58,253 nt of DNA from Bacillus taeanensis (GTDB lineage Bacteria; Bacillota; Bacilli; Bacillales; UBA6769): contig NZ_QOCW01000031.1 in assembly GCF_003318295.1 (NCBI RefSeq), positions 1-58,253 on the forward strand, in the 5' to 3' direction. The translations under genes were made by a program, and so were the position numbers. Shown in pieces: positions 24,172-32,126 of this stretch. Each line of letters begins with the position of its first letter. Position 1 is the first letter of the stretch. The notes below the pieces were generated by a model. That model was not told where the DNA came from and made no database searches. It saw nothing but the letters and a program-made list of their open reading frames with translations.

Positions 24172-24306
24172 TTACTTTACATGAAACTCTTCAGGATCTG
24201 GGCCGATACGTTGATTACGATCTAATGAATCAATTTTTTTAATCTTCTCGTTTACTAGAATTTCTAATGGGGTAAGAGTGTTATGTATTTGTTTTACATA
24301 AATTTC
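24172..24306 (-). pseudogene. Coding-like relic antisense to the catalase upstream region
   Basis: The minus strand reads 44 codons: [19 protein letters not shown], then a Lys/Ile-rich stretch, then DSLDRNQRIGPDPEEFHVK and TAA at 24172. The sequence looks like true protein, but there is no in-frame ATG, GTG or TTG after the upstream stop and no ribosome site, so it is probably the remains of a small gene. The family is not recognised. Confidence 0.35.
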
Positions 24307-24326
24307 TTACAGAGAGGAAGAATGGA

Positions 24327-25766
24327 ATGAGCGATCATAAAGAAAATAAAAATAGTAAAAATGAGCAGTTAGAACAGTTTCGAGTGGATGACCGCCACAA
24401 AAAACTGACAACGAATCAAGGAGTAAAGGTAGCAGAAGATGAATTTTCTTTAAAAGCAGGTTCACGCGGCCCAACGTTAATGGAAGACTTTCATTTTCGT
24501 GAAAAAATGACGCACTTTGACCATGAGCGTATCCCAGAACGTGTCGTGCATGCACGTGGTTTTGCAGCTCATGGCGAATTTCAAGTATATGAATCTATGA
24601 AAAAATATACAAAAGCAAAGTTTTTACAAAATCCTAACGTGAAAACGCCTGTTTTTGTTCGTTTCTCCACAGTTGCAGGTTCACGCGGCTCTGCTGAAAC
24701 TGTCCGTGATGCGCGCGGTTTTGCGACAAAGTTTTATACAGAAGAAGGAAACTATGATTTAGTTGGCAATAATATCCCGGTTTTGCAGGGACGTTTGTTT
24801 TCTTATACAGATACACAGCTAATTCGTCTAGGCGGTCCAAATTTTCATGAGCTTCCGGTAAATAGATCGGTTTGTCCGTTTCATAATAATCAGCGTGATG
24901 GCTATGGACGTCAAACCATTAATAAAGGACAAGTTAGCTATCATAAAAACTCGCTTGCAAATAATACCCCTACTCCAGCAAGAGAGGTTGAGGGCGGCTA
25001 TACTCATTATCAAGAAAAAGTCGAAGGACGTAAAATTAAAGCCAGAAGTGAAAGCTTTAACGATCATTTTTCTCAAGCCACTTTATTTTGGAACAGTATG
25101 AGTAAGCCTGAAAAAGAGCATATGATTCAAGCGTTCAGCTTTGAGCTTGGAAAAGTAAAAAATAAAGCTGTCCAAAAACAGGTTGTTGAGATGTTCTCCA
25201 ATGTAAGTTTAGAATTAGCATCATCGTTTGCGAAAGCTGTTGGTATAATCCCATCTGAAAAAGGGTCTTCAAATGTAACAAAATCTTCTCCAGCACTTAG
25301 TCAGGAAAACACAGCGAAAAAGGCAGCTTCTCGTAAGGTTGGTGTGATTATTTCTGACGGATTTAATGAAAAAGAAGTAATGGCTGTATTTGATGCATTA
25401 AAAGAAGAAGGCGTCATGGTTGAAACAATAAGTAACCAGCTTGGTACAGTAAAAGGAAGTGATGGTACAGAGCTTGAAATTGATCATACTTTCTTAACGG
25501 GTGAATCGGTACTATTTGATGCTCTTTATGCGGTAGGAGGAAATAAGGAAGATAACAAGTTTATTAGCGATGCATCTTATTTTATTAATGAAGCATTTTC
25601 TCACTTTAAGCCGATTGGTGCTACCCATGAAGGCATAAAATGGATTGAACAAAATAATATTGAAAATAGTCCTGGTGTTATAAAAGGTGATAGCATGAAA
25701 AGTTTTGCCGATAACTTTATTAAAGCGATTGCTGCTCATCGCCACTGGGATTGTCAAGTTGTTTAA
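24327..25766 (+). CDS. katE: Clade-2 large-subunit catalase with a large internal in-frame deletion
   Basis: A 479-residue product with both ends of a KatE-type catalase. The start ([50 protein letters not shown] with the essential His75) runs through VGNNIPV (essential Asn near 148). Residue 152 then joins directly to [13 protein letters not shown], the proximal heme-tyrosine motif (Tyr160), followed by the helical region and a C-terminal DJ-1/PfpI-like domain (about 335-479). Known KatE proteins have about 680 residues, so roughly 200 residues of the beta-barrel and heme pocket are absent. It is probably inactive as a catalase, although the frame is kept. AGAGAGGAAG precedes ATG 24327. Confidence 0.85.
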   Translation: MSDHKENKNSKNEQLEQFRVDDRHKKLTTNQGVKVAEDEFSLKAGSRGPTLMEDFHFREKMTHFDHERIPERVVHARGFAAHGEFQVYESMKKYTKAKFLQNPNVKTPVFVRFSTVAGSRGSAETVRDARGFATKFYTEEGNYDLVGNNIPVLQGRLFSYTDTQLIRLGGPNFHELPVNRSVCPFHNNQRDGYGRQTINKGQVSYHKNSLANNTPTPAREVEGGYTHYQEKVEGRKIKARSESFNDHFSQATLFWNSMSKPEKEHMIQAFSFELGKVKNKAVQKQVVEMFSNVSLELASSFAKAVGIIPSEKGSSNVTKSSPALSQENTAKKAASRKVGVIISDGFNEKEVMAVFDALKEEGVMVETISNQLGTVKGSDGTELEIDHTFLTGESVLFDALYAVGGNKEDNKFISDASYFINEAFSHFKPIGATHEGIKWIEQNNIENSPGVIKGDSMKSFADNFIKAIAAHRHWDCQVV

Positions 25767-25778
25767 AACACTAAAAAA

Positions 25779-25826
25779 AGGGCTCCAGAAAATCAGTTTT
25801 CACAGATTTTCTGGAGTCCTTTTTAT
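25779..25826 (+). terminator. Terminator of the catalase gene
   Basis: The arms GGGCTCCAGAAAATC / GATTTTCTGGAGTCC pair across a 10-base loop and are followed by TTTTTATTTTT. Confidence 0.8.
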
Positions 25827-26004
25827 TTTTCTTACTTATTTATAAAAAACACATAAAAAATCGTTCCATTAGGGACTTATCGGATAGCCCCTTTATTTAT
25901 ATATAAAGATAATAGTAATGAAGCCGATTTTTTATAAGAAAAGGGAAGGGGGATATGATAAAATATGATTTGGAATAAAAGGATAATATGATAAGTAGGC
26001 AGTT

Positions 26005-26039
26005 TTTCACTTACATAAAATATTTCCTTATAAGTGAAA
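26005..26039. repeat. Inverted repeat just upstream of yneP
   Basis: TTTCACTTA (26005-26013) and TAAGTGAAA (26031-26039), 17 bases apart, directly before the ribosome site. It could be an operator or an mRNA hairpin. The rest of 25827-26004 shows nothing beyond AT-rich DNA. Confidence 0.4.
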
Positions 26040-26052
26040 GGAATGAGAAGTC

Positions 26053-26481
26053 ATGCATGTTTCAAAATCAGAAATACAAGTACGCTATGCGGAAACAGAC
26101 CAAATGGGGGTTGTGTATCACACAAACTATCTCGTATGGTTTGAAATTGGGCGTACACAGTTAATAGAAGACCTAGGTTTTAGCTATGCAGGTATGGAAG
26201 AGGAAGGGGTGTTATCTCCAGTACTTGATATTCATGCATCCTACAAAAAACCAGTACGTTATGGTCAAAAAGCAGTTATTCATACTTGGATTGAGAAATA
26301 TGATGGACTACGAGTCGCTTACGGCTACGAAATATATGATGATCAGCAGGATTTGTGTGTGACTGGGACAAGTTCTCATATTTGTGTAAAAAGAGAGAAT
26401 TTTAGACCTATCTCAATTAAAAAATACTTTCCAGATTGGGACAAGGCCTATCGTTTGGCAAAAAAACAAGATGCTATTTAG
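26053..26481 (+). CDS. yneP: Acyl-CoA thioesterase, YbgC/FadM hot-dog family
   Basis: A 142-residue single hot-dog protein. The family motif VRYAETDQMGVVYHTNYLVWFE carries the catalytic aspartate (ETDQMG) and the tyrosine/histidine that follows. Relatives hydrolyse short- or medium-chain acyl-CoA or 4-hydroxybenzoyl-CoA in the cytosol. Length and the following yneQ gene match B. subtilis yneP-yneQ. AAAGGAATGAG lies upstream of ATG 26053. The physiological substrate is unknown. Confidence 0.85.
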   Translation: MHVSKSEIQVRYAETDQMGVVYHTNYLVWFEIGRTQLIEDLGFSYAGMEEEGVLSPVLDIHASYKKPVRYGQKAVIHTWIEKYDGLRVAYGYEIYDDQQDLCVTGTSSHICVKRENFRPISIKKYFPDWDKAYRLAKKQDAI

Positions 26482-26493
26482 AGGAGAGTGAAC

Positions 26494-26796
26494 ATGGCAT
26501 TCGGTCTTTCGAGAGCAGAATTAAATCAATGGAAGAAGAAAGTAAAAGCAGGAGAAATTGCTTTTATAACACATTATTGGCTTCATCCAAAAGACCCTTC
26601 TATTCGCACGGTAACAAAGGTAGGGTGCAGTAATCTAACACGTCTTACTGAGTGGGGAAACCAGTACGGCTTAAAGAAAGAATGGATTCATCAGCGCGAT
26701 TTTTTTCCTCATTATGATTTAGTTGGGCATAGACAAAAGGAAATATTAATTCAGGAAAACCAATGGGAGCAATTAAAACGTTTTAAAATAAAGTAA
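26494..26796 (+). CDS. yneQ: YneQ family protein
   Basis: A 100-residue protein that starts MAFGLSRAELNQWKKKV and contains AFITHYWLHP, VTKVGCSNLTRL and KKEWIHQRDFFPHYDLVG, in line with B. subtilis YneQ. GAGGAG at 26481-26486 gives proper spacing to ATG 26494; a GTG at 26488 is in frame but too near. It follows yneP by 12 bases and is surely co-transcribed. No function is known; conserved His, Cys and Trp residues suggest an enzyme or a metal site, but this is only inference. Confidence 0.75.
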   Translation: MAFGLSRAELNQWKKKVKAGEIAFITHYWLHPKDPSIRTVTKVGCSNLTRLTEWGNQYGLKKEWIHQRDFFPHYDLVGHRQKEILIQENQWEQLKRFKIK

Positions 26797-26822
26797 AGTC
26801 GGAATATATCCGACTTTACTTT
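26790..26822. terminator. Bidirectional terminator between yneQ and yneR
   Basis: The perfect 14-base arms AAAGTAAAGTCGGA / TCCGACTTTACTTT have a five-base loop. The 5' arm includes the yneQ stop codon. T-rich sequence follows on plus; the minus strand also continues into T/A. Confidence 0.75.
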
Positions 26823-26849
26823 ATTTTAATAGGTGATAAACGCTTCCTA

Positions 26850-27140
26850 TCAATTTTGATATTCAAATTCAATTTCATCTTTATTTCGGCTGTATTTTAC
26901 TTTTAAATCATGACCGTCAAAAAACCAAAGATCGCTTTCTTCTACATAAAACGTAATATCATCGATTGTTTCGCTTACACCAATTTCTTTTGGTTCTCTA
27001 ACAGCTACACCAAGAGAAAAGCCGCTTTGTACGGTGCTGCAGCCGCCGAGCCGTACAAAAAACCTCACAAAGTCACCATTTTTCACATCCATTTCACGTT
27101 TATAATATTGAAGAGCTGGTTTTGTTACAACTATATTCAT
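26850..27140 (-). CDS. yneR: HesB/IscA-like protein YneR
   Basis: A 96-residue HesB-like fold protein (MNIVVTKPALQYYKREM, RFFVRLGGCS, GFSLGV, DGHDLKVKY). IscA-type iron-sulfur carriers use three cysteines; here only the one in LGGCS is present, as in B. subtilis YneR, so iron-sulfur delivery by the usual three-cysteine site is unlikely. AAAGGAG lies eight bases before ATG 27140; the upstream in-frame ATGs have no ribosome site. It is convergent with yneP-yneQ. Function unknown. Confidence 0.8.
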   Translation of the reverse strand: MNIVVTKPALQYYKREMDVKNGDFVRFFVRLGGCSTVQSGFSLGVAVREPKEIGVSETIDDITFYVEESDLWFFDGHDLKVKYSRNKDEIEFEYQN

Positions 27141-27335
27141 TGCAAGGACTCCTTTCATCATGAACGCCTTTCTATTATCTTTATCATACCATTATTTCGA
27201 TAGCGAGGAAAATACTAGTGTTTTAAAACTTTTTAATAGTGGTAAAAAATTATAAAAAGTACTAGTTAGAGGTTTCTTTTATTAAATTTTATACTACAAT
27301 AAAATAAGATAGACTTTTTTCTAGGAGGCAACATA

Positions 27336-28295
27336 ATGAAGGTAAGGCTCCAAAAATTCATTATTGGATTATTTATATTAATTGTATGTTCTATTATCTT
27401 ATTAACATATTTTCAAGTTCAAGAAGGAAAACGATTAAATGAAATGCTGTTAAAAGATACAATTATTAATCAAGAAATGCTGTTAAATGAAGAAACGGTT
27501 TATGAACAGACAGACAACAGTGATAAAAAAACATTAACAGAGGAACTTAAAGCAGAAAATCAAAAAAATGAAAAAAAAGATAAGCAAACAGAAACAAAAG
27601 AGGAAGTAGCAGCGGCTGCTGTACCATCAGATATTACTATTGTAGGATTGGGAGATTCTTTAACGAAAGGAGTCGGGGACCGTAATAAGCAAGGTTATAT
27701 TGGAATGGTAAAAGATAAGCTTACTGAAAAATTAGGAAATGAACCTATTTTAAAAAATTATGCAGTAAATGGGAACCGTACTGATCAATTAATTAAAGTA
27801 CTCCGCAAAGATGAAGTAAAAGAATCTTTACAAGAAGCAGATTATGTATTTATTACAATTGGCGGAAATGATATTTTGAAAGTATTTAAAAGCCATTTTC
27901 TTGATTTAGATGTAGGCTTGTTTCAGACGGAAAATAAAGATTATGAAAGAAGATTGCATGTTATTATGCGCTTAATCCAAGAAGAAGCGCCTAATGCCCA
28001 AATTTACTTTACAGGTTTGTTTAATCCTTTCTTTCAATATTTTAGAGATATTGTTGAATTTGAAGAAGTATTACAGGAATGGAATGAAAGCAGCCAAATT
28101 GTTTTAGGAGAATATGAAAATACACATTTTGTTTCCATTTCTTCGTTATTTGAAACATATGATGAACAATTGTTGTATAAAGATAATTTTCATCCAAATG
28201 AGCGGGGTTATGAATTAATTGCCAATGCTGTTTACCAACAAATTATGATTAATGAAGGGAAAAGCGAAAAGAGTGAAAAAGAATTAAAGGAATAA
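27336..28295 (+). CDS. Membrane-anchored SGNH/GDSL hydrolase
   Basis: A 319-residue protein. One N-terminal transmembrane helix (about 8-26) is followed by a charged linker (about 30-90, Lys/Glu/Gln-rich), then an SGNH hydrolase domain (about 98-305). Block I is VGLGDSLTKGVGD with the nucleophilic serine, block III is TIGGNDI, and block V is DNFHPNERGYELI with the Asp-His pair. The active site faces outside. B. subtilis YpmR is similar in build. Probably an esterase or lipase acting on envelope lipids or polymers; the substrate is unknown. Confidence 0.82.
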   Translation: MKVRLQKFIIGLFILIVCSIILLTYFQVQEGKRLNEMLLKDTIINQEMLLNEETVYEQTDNSDKKTLTEELKAENQKNEKKDKQTETKEEVAAAAVPSDITIVGLGDSLTKGVGDRNKQGYIGMVKDKLTEKLGNEPILKNYAVNGNRTDQLIKVLRKDEVKESLQEADYVFITIGGNDILKVFKSHFLDLDVGLFQTENKDYERRLHVIMRLIQEEAPNAQIYFTGLFNPFFQYFRDIVEFEEVLQEWNESSQIVLGEYENTHFVSISSLFETYDEQLLYKDNFHPNERGYELIANAVYQQIMINEGKSEKSEKELKE

Positions 28296-28330
28296 TGTTA
28301 GAAAAGCTGTTATAAATAAAATATAATCAA

Positions 28331-28381
28331 CAACCGAAATAATAGTGGATTTTTAAGGTTGATCCACTATTATTTCGGTTG
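28331..28381. terminator. Long perfect hairpin after the SGNH hydrolase gene
   Basis: The 20-base perfect arms start CAACCGAAATAATAGTGGAT with an 11-base loop. Only a short T run (TTTAG) follows, so it may be a terminator or a small palindromic repeat unit. Confidence 0.55.
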
Positions 28382-28518
28382 TTTAGTGTATAAACGTATA
28401 GATGGAAAAGATTGATAAAGGTTATGGGAAATCATGTCGGGAATTGTCTAAAAATAATTGAAAGAATTTTAAGTTTTTTATAGAAGTAATATAGTACAGA
28501 AGAGAGGAGTGTGCAGCA

Positions 28519-28710
28519 ATGAATCGATATGAAATTCACGAGAAAATTACACATTTAAAAAGCAGATTAGAGCAGGGGGAATATGGGTTTCTAAATGCCA
28601 ACGATCCTATTATTCATTCATTGGTAAAAGTAAAATTATCTGAAGACGGCATAATCGACCTGGATACGGTTGATACTTCTATTATTTCTGCTTTAAATTC
28701 TTTAAAATAA
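28519..28710 (+). CDS. Small hypothetical protein, 63 residues
   Basis: MNRYEIHEKITHLKSRLEQGEYGFLNANDP..., 63 residues, starting at ATG 28519 after GAGAGGAGTG. Two short amphipathic helices (about 4-20 and 30-40) and a final helix with a Ser-rich end are likely. It has no signal or membrane segment. It is monocistronic and closed by a strong terminator. The family is not recognised with certainty. Confidence 0.6.
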   Translation: MNRYEIHEKITHLKSRLEQGEYGFLNANDPIIHSLVKVKLSEDGIIDLDTVDTSIISALNSLK

Positions 28711-28719
28711 AGATAAAAA

Positions 28720-28767
28720 TTAATGATAAAAAGCACAGCAGTTGTATGCTGTGCTTTTTATCATTAA
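28720..28767. terminator. Bidirectional terminator, 21-base perfect arms
   Basis: The arms begin TTAATGATAAAAAGCACAGC; six-base loop; poly-T inside each 3' arm. It serves the 63-residue gene on plus and the 55-residue gene on minus, whose stop codon overlaps it. Confidence 0.75.
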
Positions 28768-28931
28768 TAATACTTACGAAACATCGTGTCACTTTCATCA
28801 TGATAATGATTTTTATCATAAGCAATTAATACAATGTTTCCATTTGTTTGTTCATTAATTTCTTGTTCAAGGTGCTTTATCTTTTGAAGAACATCTCCTT
28901 TTAAATCGGCAGGAGCATAGCGTTCATCCAT
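28764..28931 (-). CDS. Small hypothetical protein, 55 residues
   Basis: Minus-strand frame MDERYAPADLKGDVLQKIKHLEQ ... NIVLIAYDKNHYH ... MFRKYY, 55 residues, TAA at 28764. GGGGTGAT lies before ATG 28929-28931. A coiled helix (10-30) followed by a beta strand (NIVLIAY) gives a convincing protein profile. The stop lies in the shared bidirectional terminator. It is too short to show in standard 60-codon scans. Family unknown to me. Confidence 0.6.
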   Translation of the reverse strand: MDERYAPADLKGDVLQKIKHLEQEINEQTNGNIVLIAYDKNHYHDESDTMFRKYY

Positions 28932-29056
28932 TTTTTCATCACCCCAGATTAGATAAAATGCTGTTACATATCAATAGTTTTACATTTACCATATGAAAAT
29001 ATACTTTATAAAAAAACACCTTCGCAAATTTCATATACCGTATGTAAAAAAATAAA

Positions 29057-29079
29057 ATCCAGTGCACCACACACTGGAT
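29057..29079. repeat. Hairpin in the 28.9-29.2 kb intergenic region
   Basis: ATCCAGTG / CACTGGAT around a seven-base loop. No clear T run on plus; it is possibly the terminator of something on minus, but no gene precedes it. Otherwise 28932-29220 is AT-rich with no gene that I can support. Confidence 0.4.
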
Positions 29080-29220
29080 CAAACAGAATAATCACGGTAC
29101 TTGTCCGCACGTATTCTTTCTATAGCAATCATATATGAAACTTTATTAAGCTTCAATACTTAAATAATGGAGATAAAACCAAATAGTGGGGTAAAAAAAG
29201 TTGTTTTTGTATGTTTAAAA

Positions 29221-29430
29221 TTAAACAACAGTAGAACAAAATTTTACATAATAAGATTCTGGCTTTTCTGCACCTTGTTTATGTAGTTCATTAAATAAGA
29301 AGTAATACTGTTTCAAACAATATTCTCCGCTAACATATTGTTTTTGTAGAAAGTCTAATAGTTCATTGGGATTTGTTGGTTGCTGCTGTTTTACATTAGA
29401 AAATTGATCAATTAATTGCGATAATAACAT
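29221..29430 (-). CDS. YppF-like small protein
   Basis: A 69-residue protein, MLLSQLIDQFSNVKQ, then LLDFLQKQYVSGEYCLKQYYFLFNELHKQGAEKPES. The helix-turn-helix-like core with QxxYxxGE and GAEKP fits the Bacillus YppF family as remembered. GGGGGATC precedes ATG 29430. Small, cytosolic, function unknown. Confidence 0.6.
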   Translation of the reverse strand: MLLSQLIDQFSNVKQQQPTNPNELLDFLQKQYVSGEYCLKQYYFLFNELHKQGAEKPESYYVKFCSTVV

Positions 29431-29599
29431 AATTAGATCCCCCTTATTAGTTACTTTTCTTAATTTAAGAGTAACATAAAAAAGTTGTTTTTTATTATTT
29501 TAGAAAATTGAAACTTCCGACAATTATTTACAAGTTTCTTATAATTTCACGTACCGTATTTAAAAATAAAAATTAGGATAAGTTTTTGAAACACTATAT

Positions 29600-29637
29600 A
29601 AAATAAGATAAAATAAAATAAGATAAGATAAAATAAA
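29600..29637. repeat. Short AT-rich tandem repeat before the UDG-like gene
   Basis: Units of AAATAAGAT and AAATAA alternate directly upstream of the ribosome site of the next gene. The repeat could affect promoter strength through slippage, but it may be simple AT-rich drift. Confidence 0.45.
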
Positions 29638-29652
29638 GAAAGCAGGAAAATA

Positions 29653-30300
29653 ATGATTTCAAAAGATTATTACCATCAAATTATTGATAAACTAAGCATA
29701 AATTTTAGCGTAAACAGTTTATTAACACAGCAATCAGATTTTATTTTTATTCTGGAATCACCTCATGTTCAAGAATTAAAACATGGAGTACCAGTTGCAG
29801 GAACTTCAGGAGGGACAATGTCTAAAAACCTATTCGGAGAACAATTTAATAAACCATTAGGATTATTATTAAAGAAAAACTTAGAAGAAACTAAAAATCG
29901 TCCTACATTAAATCGAATTGGTTTAGTAAATGTCAGTAATATTCCAATGCAAAAAGCGGCTTATCATGATAAAAACATTCAAAAAGAGTATGCTCCATTT
30001 TTTGAAATGCTTGAAGCTATTCGAACAAGCAATCAAAAAGATACATATAAAGATGAAGAGTTAAATTTACTACAACATGTATTAATCGAACGATTTAATG
30101 ATCATTTAAAACCAATCATAAATCGTAAATGTACTATTATACCTTGTGGAAAGTTTGCTCAAAAATTTTTCAGGCTGGCAAATGTAAAAGGGGAGAATTG
30201 GAACATTATCGATGATGTTCCACATCCGTCGTATAATTCTTGGAGTCGAGAGCGATATGCTGCTGTTATTCAAAAAGTAAAAGATGCTCTTTATAACTAA
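29653..30300 (+). CDS. Uracil-DNA glycosylase superfamily-like protein
   Basis: A 215-residue cytosolic protein. Near the N-terminus, FILESPHVQELKHGVPVAGTSG (residues 31-52) follows the UDG motif 1 layout (E-x-P-x-x-x-E ... G-x-P-x-x-G-x-x-G). Near the C-terminus, DDVPHPSYNSW matches motif 2 (HPS). A middle LVNVSNIPM strand and the IIPCGKFAQKFF strand-helix also fit the fold. The acidic/asparagine residue that activates water is not obvious. It could be a base-excision glycosylase or a non-catalytic relative. It stands alone between small genes. Start ATG 29653. Confidence 0.55.
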   Translation: MISKDYYHQIIDKLSINFSVNSLLTQQSDFIFILESPHVQELKHGVPVAGTSGGTMSKNLFGEQFNKPLGLLLKKNLEETKNRPTLNRIGLVNVSNIPMQKAAYHDKNIQKEYAPFFEMLEAIRTSNQKDTYKDEELNLLQHVLIERFNDHLKPIINRKCTIIPCGKFAQKFFRLANVKGENWNIIDDVPHPSYNSWSRERYAAVIQKVKDALYN

Positions 30301-30523
30301 TATTCTCTAAATCAAAGTTCACAATAACATGATTATGTAAACTTTGATGATGTAAAAATAAGTTGTATAACTTTACATTAGAATGAAAAAATACTTTTAT
30401 AGATATACTATAGGGTGAAAATCAAGTTGCAATCTATGGTATTAAGTGTTAATGTTAGTAAGTTAAATAAAATCTAAGTTATTGTGATTATAACTGAATT
30501 AAGCTTAAGGAGATTGAAAGCAT

Positions 30524-31981
30524 TTGAAAACATTTTATGAATTTGGTTTACAAAACAAAACCGTTAAAGCACTAAGTGGTATGGGATTTGAAACGGCTAC
30601 TCCGATTCAAGCAGAAACAATTCCTGTTGCTTTAAGTGGAAAAGACCTTATTGGACAAGCACAAACTGGTACTGGTAAAACAACAGCATTTGGCGTTCCA
30701 TTAATTGAGAAAGCTGATGTTGAAGCACCATTTGTACAAGGCCTTGTCTTAACACCAACTCGTGAGCTAGCTGTGCAGGTAGCTGAAGAGCTAAACAGAA
30801 TTGGTCAACAAAAAGGCGTACGCACACTTCCTGTTTATGGAGGACAAGATATTAACCGACAAATTCGTGCGCTGAAGAAGGTTCCACAAATTATTGTTGG
30901 AACACCTGGGCGTTTAATTGATCATATTAAAAGAAAAACCATTAAATTGATGAATGTTCAAACTGTCGTTTTAGATGAAGCAGATGAAATGCTAAACATG
31001 GGATTTATTGAAGATATTGAAATGATCCTTCAAGAAGTACCATCACCGCACCAAACGCTGTTATTCTCTGCGACAATGCCTAAACAAATTCAAGCATTAG
31101 CAGAAAAGTTTATGCACGAACCAGAAATCATTAAAGTAAAAGCAAAAGCATTAACGGTGAAAAATATTGACCAACAATATATTGAAGTTCAAGAACAGAA
31201 AAAATTCGATGCATTATGTCGTTTACTTGATATTCAATCACCAGAACTTGCAATTATTTTTGGTCGTACAAAAAAACGTGTTGATGAATTGTCTGAAGCA
31301 TTAATGAAACGCGGCTATTCTGCGCAAGGAATTCATGGTGACCTTTCACAAGCAAAACGTGATCAAGTAATTCGTCGTTTTAAAGAACAAACAATTGAAA
31401 TTATGGTCGCAACTGATGTTGCCGCGCGTGGTTTAGATATCTCAGGTGTCACACACGTTTATAATTTTGATATTCCTCAAGATCCTGAAAGCTATGTTCA
31501 CCGTATTGGACGTACAGGGCGTGCCGGTAATAAAGGATTAGCTGTTACATTTGTAACACCAAGAGAAATTGATCATTTACGTACAATTGAAAAAGTTTCT
31601 AAAACAACAATTGATCGTCAACCAGTTCCTTCTTATCAAGACGTAATTGTTGAAAAACAGCAAGAAGTTGTTGGTGATATGATTAAGGCAATTGAAAAAG
31701 GAAGCATGACAGAATATAAAGGGACTGCAGAGCGTCTACTAGAAGAATATGATTCTGTATCACTTTTATCTGCTGCCTTAAAGATTCTTACAAAAGAGCC
31801 TAATCAAACGCCTATTAGACTAACAGAAGTTGCACCTTTACGAAGTAAAAAATCTCAAAATAAATCGTTCGCATCGAAACGTAAAAATGATCGCAAATAC
31901 GATCGTAAAAACGACCGTAAAAATGATCGTGATCGCGATCGAAATAAACGATTTAGAGCGAAGCGCAGTAAAACTAAATAA
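30524..31981 (+). CDS. cshA: DEAD-box RNA helicase CshA
   Basis: A 485-residue helicase. It has the Q motif (GFETATPIQ), motif I AQTGTGKT (about 45), PTRELA, GTPGR, motif II DEAD, motif [22 protein letters not shown] and [10 protein letters not shown]. The C-terminus has a DbpA-like-free extension and a very basic tail with repeats of NDRK/YDRK. It closely matches B. subtilis CshA, the degradosome and cold-shock helicase that unwinds RNA and works with RNases. The start is TTG 30524 with AAGGAG 11 bases before. The 220-base upstream gap (30301-30523) may hold a long leader, as cold-shock genes often do, plus a weak stem (ATCAAAGTT/AACTTTGAT). Confidence 0.9.
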   Translation: MKTFYEFGLQNKTVKALSGMGFETATPIQAETIPVALSGKDLIGQAQTGTGKTTAFGVPLIEKADVEAPFVQGLVLTPTRELAVQVAEELNRIGQQKGVRTLPVYGGQDINRQIRALKKVPQIIVGTPGRLIDHIKRKTIKLMNVQTVVLDEADEMLNMGFIEDIEMILQEVPSPHQTLLFSATMPKQIQALAEKFMHEPEIIKVKAKALTVKNIDQQYIEVQEQKKFDALCRLLDIQSPELAIIFGRTKKRVDELSEALMKRGYSAQGIHGDLSQAKRDQVIRRFKEQTIEIMVATDVAARGLDISGVTHVYNFDIPQDPESYVHRIGRTGRAGNKGLAVTFVTPREIDHLRTIEKVSKTTIDRQPVPSYQDVIVEKQQEVVGDMIKAIEKGSMTEYKGTAERLLEEYDSVSLLSAALKILTKEPNQTPIRLTEVAPLRSKKSQNKSFASKRKNDRKYDRKNDRKNDRDRDRNKRFRAKRSKTK

Positions 31982-31989
31982 TATTTATT

Positions 31990-32025
31990 AAAAGACTAAT
32001 TTCATTTGAGATTGGTCTTTTTTAT
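31990..32025 (+). terminator. Terminator of cshA
   Basis: AAAGACTAAT / ATTGGTCTTT around a 10-base loop, then TTTATTTAATTTTT. Confidence 0.75.
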
Positions 32026-32126
32026 TTAATTTTTTATAAAAATCAGTTCTTTCAGTTTATAATTCACTTTTAAAACGTTATGATAATAAGTATAATAGAA
32101 AATTGCAAAGGATTGGAGAACGAAAA

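Noticed and set aside
31860..31980. CRISPR-like repeats at the end of cshA
   Set aside because: The repeating units (AAAAACGACCGT-like) code for the basic NDRK tail and have no unique spacers.
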